64,000 nucleotides of DNA, taken from NCBI RefSeq assembly GCF_014650775.1, contig NZ_BMVP01000003.1, positions 62,001 through 126,000 of the forward strand. The letters are read 5' to 3'. Made by a program: the position numbers and the translations under genes. How positions within the stretch are numbered: position 1 is the stretch's first letter; each line of letters starts with the position of its first letter. Shown here in pieces: positions 7,694 to 16,779 of the stretch. This DNA is from Streptomyces cirratus (GTDB lineage: Bacteria > Actinomycetota > Actinomycetes > Streptomycetales > Streptomycetaceae). A model generated the notes under the pieces. The model was not told the origin of the DNA, did no database searches, and saw only the letters and a program-made list of their open reading frames with translations.

Positions 7694-8107
7694 CTACTGG
7701 TCGCGCTCGGGCCAACTGGGACCCTGATCGGTCCAGATGACACCCTTGTTGCGGCAGAGGCAGAAGGGGTGGCCGACGGGGTCGGTGTACACGCGGAAAC
7801 CGTAGCCCTCGGGGCCGACGCAGTCCCGCTGCAGGGTCGCGCCGATGGCCAGGACGCGGCGCTGTTCGGCTTCGATGTCGTCGACTTCGAAGTCGAGGTG
7901 GTACTGCTTGGGGTGCTCGCTGTCGGGCCACTGCGGGGCGCGGTAGTCCTCCACCTGGATGAAGGCCAGTTCGATCTCGCCGAACCGGATACCGGCCCAG
8001 TGCTCGTTGCTGTCCTCCTTGACCGGGAGCCCCGTCACCTCGGAGTAGAAGGCCGCCAGCTTCATCGTGTCCGGGCAGTCGATAATGAAGTCAGTCAGTC
8101 GCAGCAT
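7694..8107 (-). CDS. VOC (glyoxalase/bleomycin-resistance-like) family protein
   Basis: 137 aa protein with the paired beta-alpha-beta-beta-beta fold of the vicinal-oxygen-chelate family. Its beginning, LRLTDFIIDCPD, and middle, QYHLDFEVDDIEAEQRRV, are typical, and the metal-site-like residues are in HLDFEV and the late VYTDPVGHPFCLC. Many streptomycete paralogues of this length have no assigned substrate. ATG 8107 is preceded by a perfect palindrome that may be an operator. Confidence 0.82.
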   Translation of the reverse strand: MLRLTDFIIDCPDTMKLAAFYSEVTGLPVKEDSNEHWAGIRFGEIELAFIQVEDYRAPQWPDSEHPKQYHLDFEVDDIEAEQRRVLAIGATLQRDCVGPEGYGFRVYTDPVGHPFCLCRNKGVIWTDQGPSWPERDQ

Positions 8108-8111
8108 CCCG

Positions 8112-8130
8112 CGATCTTGCCACAAGATCG
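8112..8130. promoter_or_regulatory. Perfect palindrome upstream of the VOC gene
   Basis: CGATCTTG-CCA-CAAGATCG is an 8-bp perfect inverted repeat with a 3-bp spacer, 4 bp before the VOC start on the minus strand. It is a candidate repressor site. It could also form a short RNA hairpin over the ribosome-binding region. Confidence 0.4.
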
Positions 8131-8386
8131 AATCAGCCGGACTTCGAGACAGGCCGTACAGCGGGCCTGGTGGGTCATGTCCTCGATCCGGCTTCCGGCT
8201 TCGGCGGCTGCGCAGCCGGGGGCGATGGGCGATGGCGCTCGCTCCCGAGGGAGGCGGGGGCTGATCCCCGGCACTGCGGGGAGCGGCTCCAGGCGACCTG
8301 GGCATGACCCGGGACCGCCCGGACCAGGGGCCGCAGGCCATCCGGCCCGACCGGCAGCCCGGCGATCACCCCTGGACGCGGCGGAC
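8131..8386. other. Intergenic stretch, nothing recognised
   Basis: GC-rich sequence between the VOC gene and a terminator. Open frames exist on both strands but lack family features, ribosome sites and consistent codon preference. Confidence 0.5.
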
Positions 8387-8432
8387 GGGCCGGGGCGCGG
8401 CTCGTCGAAAGCGGGAGACCGCGCCCCGGCCC
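8387..8432 (-). terminator. Strong hairpin terminator
   Basis: GGGCCGGGGCGCGG pairs with CCGCGCCCCGGCCC as a 14-bp perfect GC-rich stem with an 18-nt loop. It is placed 17 bp beyond the stop of the leftward small membrane-protein gene. There is no U-tract, as is common in streptomycetes. Confidence 0.6.
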
Positions 8433-8449
8433 CGGAACGGCCGCGCCGG

Positions 8450-8827
8450 TCAGATGCGGCCGCCGGTGAGCCGTGTGAGCGGGCCCCGGCCGCGCAGGCC
8501 CGACCGGCGGCCCAGGGTGTAGGCGGTGGTCACGGCGGCCGCTCCGGCGGTGGCGGCCGCGGCCACGGTGGCCTTGCGGGCCCGGACCTCGGTCCAGATC
8601 CAGCCGGCCCGGCCGACGGTGCCGCGCAGCGCCCGGGCCGCGGCTGCGGTCTTCTCCGCCAGCGGGGCGGGGAGGGCGGTGAAGGCTCCCGTGGTGCCGC
8701 CCGCCGCGTCGGAGGCCGCCTTCGCGCCCTCGCTCGTCGCGCCGGTGGCCTGCGAGCGGGCCTTGGTCCCGTTGGGGGAACTACTCGACGGAGAAAGGTT
8801 GTTGGTGGTCTTTTCCGATTCGGTCAT
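8450..8827 (-). CDS. Small Ala-rich protein with one membrane-like segment
   Basis: 125 aa hypothetical protein. It has a Ser/Thr-rich disordered N-terminus (about 1-45), an Ala-rich helix, a hydrophobic Ala/Val run (ATVAAAATAGAAAVTTAYTL, about 88-107) and a basic tail ending GPLTRLTGGRI. The tail and layout remind me of small accessory proteins of streptomycete gas-vesicle loci, and a GvpJ/S-like fragment lies just upstream. That link is an impression, not a demonstrated match. Confidence 0.6.
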   Translation of the reverse strand: MTESEKTTNNLSPSSSSPNGTKARSQATGATSEGAKAASDAAGGTTGAFTALPAPLAEKTAAAARALRGTVGRAGWIWTEVRARKATVAAAATAGAAAVTTAYTLGRRSGLRGRGPLTRLTGGRI

Positions 8828-8829
8828 GT

Positions 8830-9045
8830 TCAGCGTGTGACCGGAAGTCCGTACGGCAAACCCTCCGTACGGAGTGGATCACGGGCGTCGTCCACAGGAG
8901 CTTCCCCAAGGGCCCGAACGAGGACCACGCCGCTCGCCGACAGGCGGTCGAGGAGGTCGACGAGGGCGCCGAGGGCGACGTCCTGGTTCCCGATCACGCG
9001 GGGTCGGCCGAAGGGGCGGGCGCGTCGGTGCGGGTGAACGGGATG
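8830..9045 (-). pseudogene. Possible gas-vesicle (GvpJ/GvpS-like) remnant
   Basis: The minus strand reads RARPFGRPRVIGNQDVALGA followed by LVDLLDRLSASGVVL, similar to the amphipathic helix and first strand of GvpA/J/S proteins (ALVDLLDRLLxxGVVLxGDI). The sequence then diverges (VRALGEAPVDDARDP) and stops, lacking the conserved beta-hairpin and second helix. I read this as a truncated copy. No other recognisable gvp structural gene is in the window. Confidence 0.35.
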
Positions 9046-9325
9046 ACCGACCGGGACGGACGCAACCACGGGCGGTGCGCGGCGAGTTGACACGTGATCT
9101 GCGAGCGTTGTGGAGCAACGCCCCCCCGAGAGGGCGAAGAAGCCGTCGACGGGTGCGATCCGACGCCGGCCGTCCGCCCGGCGCACACGGCCCGTCGCCG
9201 TGCCCGGCGTGACTCCGGTCACTTGAGTGACGGATGGGACATGCCATCCGGGGCACCGGGCAGGCGCGCCTATTCCAGGTCACCGCGGGCCCGCCGTGGT
9301 GCCGGAACCGGAGGTACAGCGCGCA
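9046..9325. other. Regulatory/intergenic region upstream of the betaine operon
   Basis: No gene supported. The choline/betaine operon promoter should lie here, but I could not identify specific -35/-10 elements. Confidence 0.4.
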
Positions 9326-10810
9326 GTGTCGGAGCAACAGACCATTCACACGGCCGGAACGTGGCGGTCAGCGGCATCAGGAGCCACCAGGGAGGTCCTG
9401 GACCCGGCGGACGCCACCGTCCTCGCCGTGGTCGCCGAGGGTGACGCCGCCGACACGGACGCGGCCGTCGGCGCCGCCCGGGCCGCCTTCGACAGCGGAC
9501 AGTGGCCCGGCACCCCGGTCGCCGAGCGCGCGGCGCTGCTGCGCCGTACCGCCGACCTGCTCCAGCGCGACCGTGAGCGGATCGGCCTCCTGGAGAGCCG
9601 GGACGCGGGCAAGACGCTCGAAGAGGGCCGCGTGGACGTGGACTGCGTCACCGACGCGTTCCGCTACTTCGCGGACCTCGTGATCGGCGAGGGCGCCGGC
9701 CGGGTCGTCGACGCCGGATCGCCCGACATCCACAGCGTGGTCGTCCACGAGCCGGTCGGGGTGTGCGCCCTGATCACGCCGTGGAACTATCCGCTGCTCC
9801 AGGCGAGCTGGAAGATCGCTCCGGCCCTGGCGGCGGGCAACACCTTCGTCGTCAAGCCGAGCGAGCTGACCCCGCTGACCACGGTGGCCCTGATCGAGCT
9901 GCTGGTGGAGGCGGGCCTGCCCGCCGGGGTCGCCAATCTGGTCACCGGCCCCGGCGACCCGGTGGGCGCCCGCCTCGCGGCCCACCCCGACGTCGACCTG
10001 ATCTCCTTCACCGGTGGCCTCACCAGCGGTACGAAGGTCATGCGGGCGGCCGCCGACACCGTCAAGAAGGTCGCGCTCGAACTGGGCGGCAAGAACCCCA
10101 ATGTGGTGTTCGCCGATGCCTGCGCCACGGAGGAAGGTTTCGACACCGCCGTCGACCAGGCGCTCAACGCCGCTTTCACGCACAGCGGCCAGGTGTGCTC
10201 GGCCGGCTCCCGGCTGATCGTCGAGGAGTCGCTGCGCGAGCGGTTCGTCGCGGAACTCGCGCGCCGGGCAGAGAAGATCCGCATCGGCCGGGGCGCGGAC
10301 CCGGGGGTCGAGTGCGGCCCGCTGGTCTCGGCGGCGCAGCTCGAGCGGACCCGGTCGTACGTCGCCTCCGCGCTCGCCGAGGGGGCGGTGCTGCGCGCCG
10401 GGGGCGAGCAGCCCGAGGGGCCGGGGTACTTCTACCGCCCGACCGTCCTCGACCGTTGCAACCGGCGCATGCGCGTCGTGCGCGAGGAGGTCTTCGGGCC
10501 GGTGCTGACCGTCGAGACGTTCCGTACCGAGGACGAGGCCGTCACGCTCGCCAACGACACCGAGTACGGCCTCGCCGGCGGCGTCTGGACGTCGGACCAG
10601 GGCCGGGCCCGCCGGGTGGCCGGGCGGCTGCGCCACGGCACCGTGTGGATCAACGACTTCCACCCCTACCTTCCGCAGGCGGAGTGGGGCGGATTCGGGA
10701 AGTCCGGGATCGGGCGCGAGCTCGGCCCGTCGGGACTGGCCGAGTACCGCGAGACCAAGCACGTGTACCAGAACCTCGCGCCGCGCCCCGTGCGCTGGTT
10801 CGCGGGCTGA
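9326..10810 (+). CDS. betB: Betaine-aldehyde dehydrogenase
   Basis: 494 aa NAD(P)-dependent aldehyde dehydrogenase, the second step of choline to glycine betaine. The signature parts are the Rossmann region ITPWNYPLLQASWKIAPALA, FTGGLTSG, the catalytic base Glu in KVALELGGKNPN and the nucleophilic Cys in HSGQVCSAGSR, with the C-terminal GKSGIGRELG that is typical of BetB. I chose GTG 9326 because GGAGGT lies 10 nt upstream. The earlier in-frame starts add an unconserved arginine/proline-rich leader. It is first in an operon with choline oxidase-type and transport genes, which strengthens the substrate call. Confidence 0.9.
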   Translation: MSEQQTIHTAGTWRSAASGATREVLDPADATVLAVVAEGDAADTDAAVGAARAAFDSGQWPGTPVAERAALLRRTADLLQRDRERIGLLESRDAGKTLEEGRVDVDCVTDAFRYFADLVIGEGAGRVVDAGSPDIHSVVVHEPVGVCALITPWNYPLLQASWKIAPALAAGNTFVVKPSELTPLTTVALIELLVEAGLPAGVANLVTGPGDPVGARLAAHPDVDLISFTGGLTSGTKVMRAAADTVKKVALELGGKNPNVVFADACATEEGFDTAVDQALNAAFTHSGQVCSAGSRLIVEESLRERFVAELARRAEKIRIGRGADPGVECGPLVSAAQLERTRSYVASALAEGAVLRAGGEQPEGPGYFYRPTVLDRCNRRMRVVREEVFGPVLTVETFRTEDEAVTLANDTEYGLAGGVWTSDQGRARRVAGRLRHGTVWINDFHPYLPQAEWGGFGKSGIGRELGPSGLAEYRETKHVYQNLAPRPVRWFAG

Positions 10811-10826
10811 CGGGGGCAGGAGAGAC

Positions 10827-12391
10827 ATGAGCGGCACCACGCACCACCATGACCACCACGATCACGAAGACGAACACCAGTACGACTACGTCGTGGTCGG
10901 CGGCGGCACCGCCGGTTCGGTGATCGCCTCCCGGCTGACCGAGGACCCGAGCGTCACCGTCGCCGTCATCGAGGGCGGTCCGAGCGATGTCGACCGCCCC
11001 GACGTCCTCACCCTGCGCCGTTGGATGGGTCTGCTCGGAGGCGAACTCGACTACGACTACCCGACCACCGAGCAGCCGCGCGGCAACTCGCACATCAGGC
11101 ACAGCCGGGCGCGGGTCCTGGGCGGCTGCTCCTCGCACAACACCCTCATCGCCTTCAAGCCGCTGCCGTCCGACTGGGACGAGTGGGACGAAGCCGGCGC
11201 CGAGGGGTGGCACGCGGACGCCATGGACCCGTACTTCGACCGGCTCCTGAACAACATCGTGCCGGTCGGCGAGGCGGACCGTAACGCCATCGCCCGCGAC
11301 TTCGTGGACGCCGCGCAGGACGCGCTGGCAGTGCCGCGGGTCGAGGGCTTCAACCGCAAGCCGTTCCACGAGGGGGTGGGCTTCTTCGACCTCGCCTACC
11401 ACCCGGAGGACAACAAGCGCTCGTCGGCGTCGGTGGCCTACCTGCACCCCGTCATGGACGACCGGCCGAACCTGCGGCTGCTGCTGGAGACCTGGGCGTA
11501 CCGTCTGGAGCTGGACGGCACCCGGGCGCGCGGCGTCCACGTCCGCGCCAAGGACGGCCGCAGGTCGTTGATCACGGCCCGCAGGGAGGTGCTGGTGTGC
11601 GCGGGGGCTATCGACACCCCCCGGCTGCTGCTGCACTCCGGCATCGGTCCGCGCCGTGACCTGGAGGCGCTCGGCATTCCCGTCGTCCACGACCTGCCGG
11701 GCGTCGGCGAGAACCTCCTCGACCATCCCGAATCGGTGATCGTCTGGGAGACCGAAGGCCCCATTCCCGAGAACTCGGCGATGGACAGCGACGCGGGTCT
11801 GTTCGTACGGCGCGACCCCGACTCCCCCGGTCCCGACCTGATGTTCCACTTCTACCAGATCCCCTTCACCGACAACCCGGAGCGGATCGGCTACGAACGC
11901 CCGGCGCACGGCGTGTCGTTGACCCCGAACATCCCCAAGCCGCGCAGCCGTGGCCGTCTTTACCTCACGAGTGCGGACCCCGAGGTCAAACCGGCCCTGG
12001 ACTTCCGTTACTTCACGGACGAGGAGGACTACGACGCCCGCACCCTGGTCGACGGGATCAAGCTCGCCCGCGAGATAGCCGCGACCGAGCCGCTGGCGGG
12101 CTGGCTGCGGCGCGAAGTCTGCCCGGGCCCCGAGATCACCGACGACGAGGCCCTCAGCGCCTACGCCCGCTCCGTGGCCCACACCGTCTACCACCCGGCC
12201 GGCACCTGCAAGATGGGCGCCGCCGACGACGAACAGGCCGTTGTGGAACCTGACTTGAAGGTACGCGGTCTCGACGGCCTGCGCATCGCGGACGCCTCGG
12301 TCTTCCCGACGATGCCCGCCGTCAACCCGATGATCGGAGTACTCATGGTGGGCGAGAAAGCCGCTGATCTGCTGCGGGGCGGTGAGACCCG

Positions 12392-12395
<4 letters not shown>
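10827..12395 (+). CDS. betA: GMC-family choline dehydrogenase/oxidase
   Basis: 522 aa FAD enzyme that would oxidise choline to betaine aldehyde. It has the dinucleotide motif [16 protein letters not shown] (about 22-37), the GMC signature around [10 protein letters not shown], and C-terminal active-site segments [11 protein letters not shown] and MPAVNPMIG. The N-terminus is unusual: residues 1-18 hold a His/Asp/Glu-rich run ([12 protein letters not shown]) before the FAD domain. It starts 16 bp after betB and overlaps the next gene by 4 bp. Oxidase and dehydrogenase cannot be separated from sequence here. Confidence 0.88.
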
Positions 12396-13486
<1,091 letters not shown>

Positions 13487-13538
13487 CACCCCGTGCCCGT
13501 TGCGCTGCCCCCGCCCCCGACGACGGGCGGTGGTGCGG

Positions 13539-15608
13539 ATGAGCCCGACCACCACGCCCGTGCGCGATCAGGGTCCGCCCGGCCCGGCCCTCACGCCCGA
13601 CGGGTCCACGGGGTCCGGCGTGAACGGACGGCCGGACCGCAGGCCCCCCGCCGCCGCGCCGCCCCGCGCCCGGCTGCGGGCCCTGCTGGTCCGCCACCGC
13701 GCCGGCCGCAGGGTCCTGCCCCTGGCCGTCGTCGCCGTGGTCCTCGTGCCCGTCGCGGTCCTCCTCCCCGGAGCCGCCGCTTGGCCCGCCTCCCTGGCCG
13801 TCGACCTGTCCGGGCCGCTCGGCCGGGCCGGTGACTGGATCATCGACAACCGCGACCACCATCCGCTCTTCCTCTACTTCTTCGGGCACGTCAGCAACGC
13901 CGTGGTGGTCTCGGTCCGCGCGGTGTACGTCGTACTGCTCGCCGCCGGCTGGGCGGGCGTCACGGCCCTGGCCGGACTGGTGGCCCTGCGCCTCGCGGGC
14001 GTCCGCCTGGCCCTGACCTGCGTCGCGGCGTTCGCCGCGTGCGGGCTGCTCGGCATGTGGGTGCCCACGATGCAGACGCTGGCCCTGATGGTCGTGGCGG
14101 TCGCCGCCTCGGTCGTCCTCGGCGCCCTGCTCGGCCTCGCCGCCGGGATGTCGGACCGGGCCGACCGCGCACTGCGCCCCGTACTCGACACCATGCAGGT
14201 GCTCCCCGCCTTCGCGTACCTGCTGCCCATGGTGCTGGTCTTCGGCATCGGTGTGCCGGCCGCCGTCCTGGCGACCGTGGTGTACGCGGCCCCGCCGATG
14301 GCGCGGCTGACCGCGCTCGGCCTGCGCGAGGCCGACGCCGGGGTGCTGGAGGCCGCGGCCTCGCTCGGCGCGACGGGGCGGCAACGCCTCCTCACGGCGC
14401 GCATCCCACTGGCCCGCCGACAGCTCATGCTGGGCGTCAACCAGGCCGTCATGATGGCGCTGTCGATGGCCGTCATCGCCTCCGTGATCGGCGCCGGCGG
14501 CCTCGGCGACCGCGTCTACCAGGCACTCGCCTCGGTCGATGTCGGCGCGGCGCTCGCCGCCGGCATCCCCATCGTCCTGCTCGCGGTGGTCCTCGACCGG
14601 ACCGCCGACGCGGCGGGCGACCGGCTCGGCGCGGCCCCCCTCCCGCCGTCGCAGCGGCGTCTCCTGGGACGCGTGTTCGCGGGCGGGTACGGGTGGCTGC
14701 TCACCGTCCTCGCGGCGGTCGCCGTGGCCGCCGGGGGCCGTATGGCGGACTCCTCCCTGTGGCCCGGATCCTGGACGCTGCCGATCGCGGAGCCCGTGAA
14801 CCGCGCGGTCGCCTGGATGACCGACCACCTCTACACCGGAGTGCCCGTGGTCGGTGGCACCGCCGACTGGGCGGCCCGCTTCACCGGCTGGGTACTCGAC
14901 CCCCTGCGCTCCGGGCTGCAAGCCACTCCCTGGTGGCTGCTCCTGGCCCTGGTCGGCGCCCTCGGGCTCCTGGCCGGAACCTGGCGCACGGCGCTGACCG
15001 CCGTCCTCGCGCTGGCCGCCATCGGCGTCCTCGGCGTGTGGGTGCCGTCCCTCGACACCCTCTCCCAGGTGCTGGCCGCGGTCGCCGTGACCCTCGTACT
15101 CGGTTTCGCCGTCGCCGTCGGCGCGGCCCGCAGTGCCCGGGCACAGCGCCTGCTGCGCCCGGTGCTCGACGTGTGCCAGACCATGCCCCAGTTCGTCTAC
15201 CTCATCCCGGTGGTCGCGCTGTTCGGCGTCGGACGCGCGCCTGCCGCTGCCGCCGCCGTCGTGTACGCGCTGCCCGTCGTGGTACGCATCACCACCGAGG
15301 GCCTGCGCGCAGTGGACCCGGCGGCTCTCGAATCGACCCGCTCGCTCGGCGCGACGGGTACCCAGCAGCTACGTCACGTGCAACTCCCTTTGGCGCGGCC
15401 GGCGTTGCTGCTCGCCGTGAACCAGGCGGTGGTACTGGTCCTCGCCGTCGTCATCATCGGCGGCCTGGTCGGCGGTGGCGCGCTGGGTTACGACGTCGTC
15501 CTCGGCCTGGCCCAGGGCGACCTCGCCACCGGCCTGGTGGCCGGCGCCGCGATCGTCTGCCTCGGCCTGGTGCTCGACCGCGTCACCCAGCCGGCGAAGG
15601 AGGCCTGA
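13539..15608 (+). CDS. Double-length ABC permease for betaine/choline (tandem ProW domains)
   Basis: 689 aa membrane protein containing two complete permease modules in one chain. Each has its own ATPase-contact EAA loop: EAAASLGATGRQRLLTARIP near residue 270 and ESTRSLGATGTQQLRHVQLP near residue 600. The repeated hydrophobic order (PTMQTLALM and PSLDTLSQV) shows an internal duplication. A canonical transporter uses two copies of a roughly 300 aa permease, so here one polypeptide could supply both halves. ATG 13539 is preferred over the TTG 13500 reading. It lies between the ATPase and binding-protein genes. Confidence 0.88.
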   Translation: MSPTTTPVRDQGPPGPALTPDGSTGSGVNGRPDRRPPAAAPPRARLRALLVRHRAGRRVLPLAVVAVVLVPVAVLLPGAAAWPASLAVDLSGPLGRAGDWIIDNRDHHPLFLYFFGHVSNAVVVSVRAVYVVLLAAGWAGVTALAGLVALRLAGVRLALTCVAAFAACGLLGMWVPTMQTLALMVVAVAASVVLGALLGLAAGMSDRADRALRPVLDTMQVLPAFAYLLPMVLVFGIGVPAAVLATVVYAAPPMARLTALGLREADAGVLEAAASLGATGRQRLLTARIPLARRQLMLGVNQAVMMALSMAVIASVIGAGGLGDRVYQALASVDVGAALAAGIPIVLLAVVLDRTADAAGDRLGAAPLPPSQRRLLGRVFAGGYGWLLTVLAAVAVAAGGRMADSSLWPGSWTLPIAEPVNRAVAWMTDHLYTGVPVVGGTADWAARFTGWVLDPLRSGLQATPWWLLLALVGALGLLAGTWRTALTAVLALAAIGVLGVWVPSLDTLSQVLAAVAVTLVLGFAVAVGAARSARAQRLLRPVLDVCQTMPQFVYLIPVVALFGVGRAPAAAAAVVYALPVVVRITTEGLRAVDPAALESTRSLGATGTQQLRHVQLPLARPALLLAVNQAVVLVLAVVIIGGLVGGGALGYDVVLGLAQGDLATGLVAGAAIVCLGLVLDRVTQPAKEA

Positions 15609-15609
15609 C

Positions 15610-16602
15610 ATGCGGATCTTCCCTCACCGAAGCCGGGGACCGGTCCGCGGCCGGCGCGCGGTCGCAGCGCTCGCCGCCGCGTCGTCCCTCGTCGCGCTCA
15701 CCGCCTGCGGGGCGGCCGACATGACCCGACAGTCCTCCCCCTACGCCGCCGCGCGGGGCGCGAAGACCGTGACCCTCTCCGTCCAGTCGTGGGTCGGCGC
15801 GCAGGCGAACACCGCGGTCGCCGCCTATCTCCTCGAACACGAGCTGGGCTACCGCGTCGACACCGTCCAGGTGGACGAAGTGCCCGCGTGGGACGCGCTC
15901 AGCCAGGGCAGGGTCGACGCGATCCTGGAGGACTGGGGGCACCCGGAGCAGGAGAAACGGTACGTCGAGGGCAAGAAGACCATCACGCGGGGAGGCGACT
16001 TGGGCGTGACCGGCCACATCGGCTGGTTCGTCCCGACGTACTTCGCCCAGGAGCATCCGGACGTCACCGACTGGAAGAACCTCGGCAAGTACGCCGACCG
16101 GCTGCGGACCGCCGAGAGCCGCGGCAAGGGCCAGCTGATGGACGGCTCGCCCTCGTACGTCACGAACGACAAGGCGCTGGTGAAGAACCTCGGCCTCGAC
16201 TTCGAGGTCGTCTTCGCCGGGTCGGAGGCCGCGCAGATCACCCAGATCAGGCAGTTCGCCAAGGAACACAAGCCGTTCTTGACCTACTGGTACGAGCCGC
16301 AGTGGCTGTTCGAGCGGGTTCCCATGACGGAGGTGAAACTGCCCGAGCACCGGGAGGGCTGCGACGCCGATCCCGAGAAGGTGAACTGCGCCTACCCGCG
16401 GACTCCGCTGCAGAAGTACCTGAACACGCGCTTCGCGGAGAACGGCGGGAAGGCGGCCTCGTTCCTGAAGAAGTTCCACTGGACCGTCGAGGACCAGAAC
16501 GAGGTGGCGTTGATGATCGCCGAGGACAAGCTGCCGCCGGAACAGGCCGCCCGCAAGTGGGTGGAGCGCCACGAGCCGGTGTGGAAGCAGTGGACGCGCT
16601 GA
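15610..16602 (+). CDS. Glycine betaine/choline-binding lipoprotein
   Basis: 330 aa substrate-binding protein of the OpuAC family. The signal peptide ends in the lipobox LTAC with lipidated Cys near residue 34, so the protein is anchored outside the membrane. The mature part has family features such as VQSWVGAQANTAVAAYLL, LEDWGHPEQEKRYV and HIGWFVPTYF, with Trp residues suited to bind a quaternary ammonium group. It is last in the operon, begins right after the permease stop, and is followed by a strong terminator. Confidence 0.92.
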   Translation: MRIFPHRSRGPVRGRRAVAALAAASSLVALTACGAADMTRQSSPYAAARGAKTVTLSVQSWVGAQANTAVAAYLLEHELGYRVDTVQVDEVPAWDALSQGRVDAILEDWGHPEQEKRYVEGKKTITRGGDLGVTGHIGWFVPTYFAQEHPDVTDWKNLGKYADRLRTAESRGKGQLMDGSPSYVTNDKALVKNLGLDFEVVFAGSEAAQITQIRQFAKEHKPFLTYWYEPQWLFERVPMTEVKLPEHREGCDADPEKVNCAYPRTPLQKYLNTRFAENGGKAASFLKKFHWTVEDQNEVALMIAEDKLPPEQAARKWVERHEPVWKQWTR

Positions 16603-16642
16603 CGCGCCGGCCGCCGGACTGACGCGTGCCCCCGTCTTCGAG

Positions 16643-16682
16643 CCGGGGCCGTCGCGACCCCTCGCGGGTGCGACGGCCCCGG
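16643..16682 (+). terminator. Hairpin terminator of the betaine operon
   Basis: CCGGGGCCGTCGC pairs perfectly with GCGACGGCCCCGG (13 bp), extended inside by ACCC/GGGT, 40 bp after the last stop. It also faces the end of the convergent esterase gene and may serve both directions. Confidence 0.75.
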
Positions 16683-16779
16683 CGTCGGTCCGTGACCTCG
16701 GACGGCGGCGCCCGGACGGCGGCGGCTCCCGGGCACGACGTCCGTCCCTACCCCTGGCGGGCGAGTGGCCGCCTCCCGG

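Noticed and set aside
9377..10840. Long minus-strand open frame antisense to betB
   Set aside because: It has no family features and its amino-acid composition (Arg/Gly/His/Asp-rich) is that of a shadow of a high-GC3 gene on the other strand.
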